From Sphaerochaetaceae bacterium (GTDB taxonomy: Bacteria; Spirochaetota; Spirochaetia; Sphaerochaetales; Sphaerochaetaceae): a stretch of 5,282 nt of DNA. The notes beneath the pieces were generated by a model that was not told where the DNA came from, did no database searches, and was given only the letters and a program-made list of their open reading frames with translations. Where the stretch lies: the NCBI GenBank assembly GCA_024405065.1, contig JAKSPF010000098.1, forward strand, positions 1 through 5,282, written 5' to 3'. The position numbers and the translations under genes are program-made. How positions within the stretch are numbered: position 1 is the stretch's first letter; every line of letters starts with the position of its first letter. This document shows, one piece after another, positions 4,844-5,282 of this stretch.

Positions 4844-5282
4844 TGGCTACAAGTGCACTTGCTACTTTAGTTCTTATTTTAGGTTTCTTCATTCTGCTTT
4901 TCATAAAGGTACCTGTGACTTTTGCTTTGCTTATAAGCACTTGTGCTTCTGCGCTGATTGAAGGAACAAACCTCACAACTCTTGTGAGGATGATGATTGA
5001 CGGTGTGAATAACATCTCTCTGCTCTCAATTCCGTTCTTTATCCTGATGGGTGAAATAATGAGTGTAGGTGAGATTTCAGATAAGATTGTTGACCTTGCA
5101 AATCTGATTGTCGGAAGGTTTAAAGGCGGTCTTGCATACGTGAACTGTATTGATTCAATGTTCTTCGGAGGAGTTTCCGGTTCGGCAGTTGCCGATGTGA
5201 GTTCTCTGGGTTCAATAGTGATTCCTCTTCAGGTGAAGCAGGGCTATTCTTCTGAATTTGCCGTAGGACTTACCGTTGCAAC
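4843..5282 (+). CDS. dctM: TRAP transporter large permease subunit DctM, N-terminal part (3' end outside window)
   Basis: The first 146 codons of the large membrane subunit, which carries the substrate path and couples uptake to Na+. The full family length is about 425 residues, so roughly a third is present and the reading frame is open to the window edge. ATG 4843 overlaps the dctQ stop (TAATG), and GGAGGG (4831-4836), inside the end of dctQ, lies 6 bases before it. Family blocks are SIPFFILMGEIMSVGEISDK (62-81), VGRFKGGLAYVN (90-101) and FFGGVSGSAVADVSSLGSI (107-125). The last is the highly conserved hairpin region involved in ion and substrate binding in this superfamily. IPLQVKQGYSSEFAVGLTVA follows, as expected. 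Nothing looks broken in the visible part. Confidence 0.94.
   Translation, partial: MATSALATLVLILGFFILLFIKVPVTFALLISTCASALIEGTNLTTLVRMMIDGVNNISLLSIPFFILMGEIMSVGEISDKIVDLANLIVGRFKGGLAYVNCIDSMFFGGVSGSAVADVSSLGSIVIPLQVKQGYSSEFAVGLTVA

Noticed and set aside
4677..5015. Minus-strand open frame across dctQ and dctM (and similar ones at 1248-1487, 1684-1890, 2010-2243, 3770-3985, 4211-4504)
   Set aside because: All lie opposite well-supported genes or the riboswitch, have low-complexity translations and no recognisable protein features.

Overview
The window looks like part of the chromosome of a moderately A+T-rich, diderm, anaerobic bacterium. All genes lie on the + strand. The style of the TRAP binding protein (a short signal peptide ending AFA, then EGSKEA) and its neighbours suggest a spirochaete of the Treponema/Sphaerochaeta type. 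That placement is an impression from protein style and was not tested.

There are three blocks. (1) Positions 1-1238 hold the end of a type II restriction-modification system: the last 90 codons of a cytosine-5 DNA methyltransferase very close to M.HaeIII, overlapping by ATGA a full-length HaeIII-family endonuclease. The predicted specificity is GGCC. (2) Positions 1239-2877 hold a glycine-regulated transport unit: a good promoter, a leader RNA with a well-conserved glycine riboswitch aptamer, and a sodium:alanine/glycine symporter of the AGCS family. Its real start is ATG 1486, behind a strong Shine-Dalgarno sequence, not an in-frame start inside the aptamer. (3) From 3102 to the right edge is a tripartite TRAP transporter operon: periplasmic binding protein dctP, small membrane subunit dctQ and the first 146 codons of large membrane subunit dctM. 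It has its own extended -10 promoter, operator-like repeats around that promoter, and a terminator-like stem-loop between dctP and dctQ.

Functionally, block 1 is a self-contained defence module. Block 2 is a feedback circuit in which cell glycine sets synthesis of an amino-acid importer. Block 3 imports an organic acid, possibly a sugar acid, at the expense of a sodium gradient. No stretch over 300 bases lacks a gene. The gaps 1239-1485, 2878-3101 and 4104-4225 are all filled with regulatory structure. I saw no tRNA, rRNA, CRISPR array, insertion sequence or phage gene.

I found no new gene system. The points most worth following are the alternative pairing around the glycine aptamer, the repeated CGGTTA element around the dctP promoter, and the two hairpins that could set the dctP:dctQM ratio.
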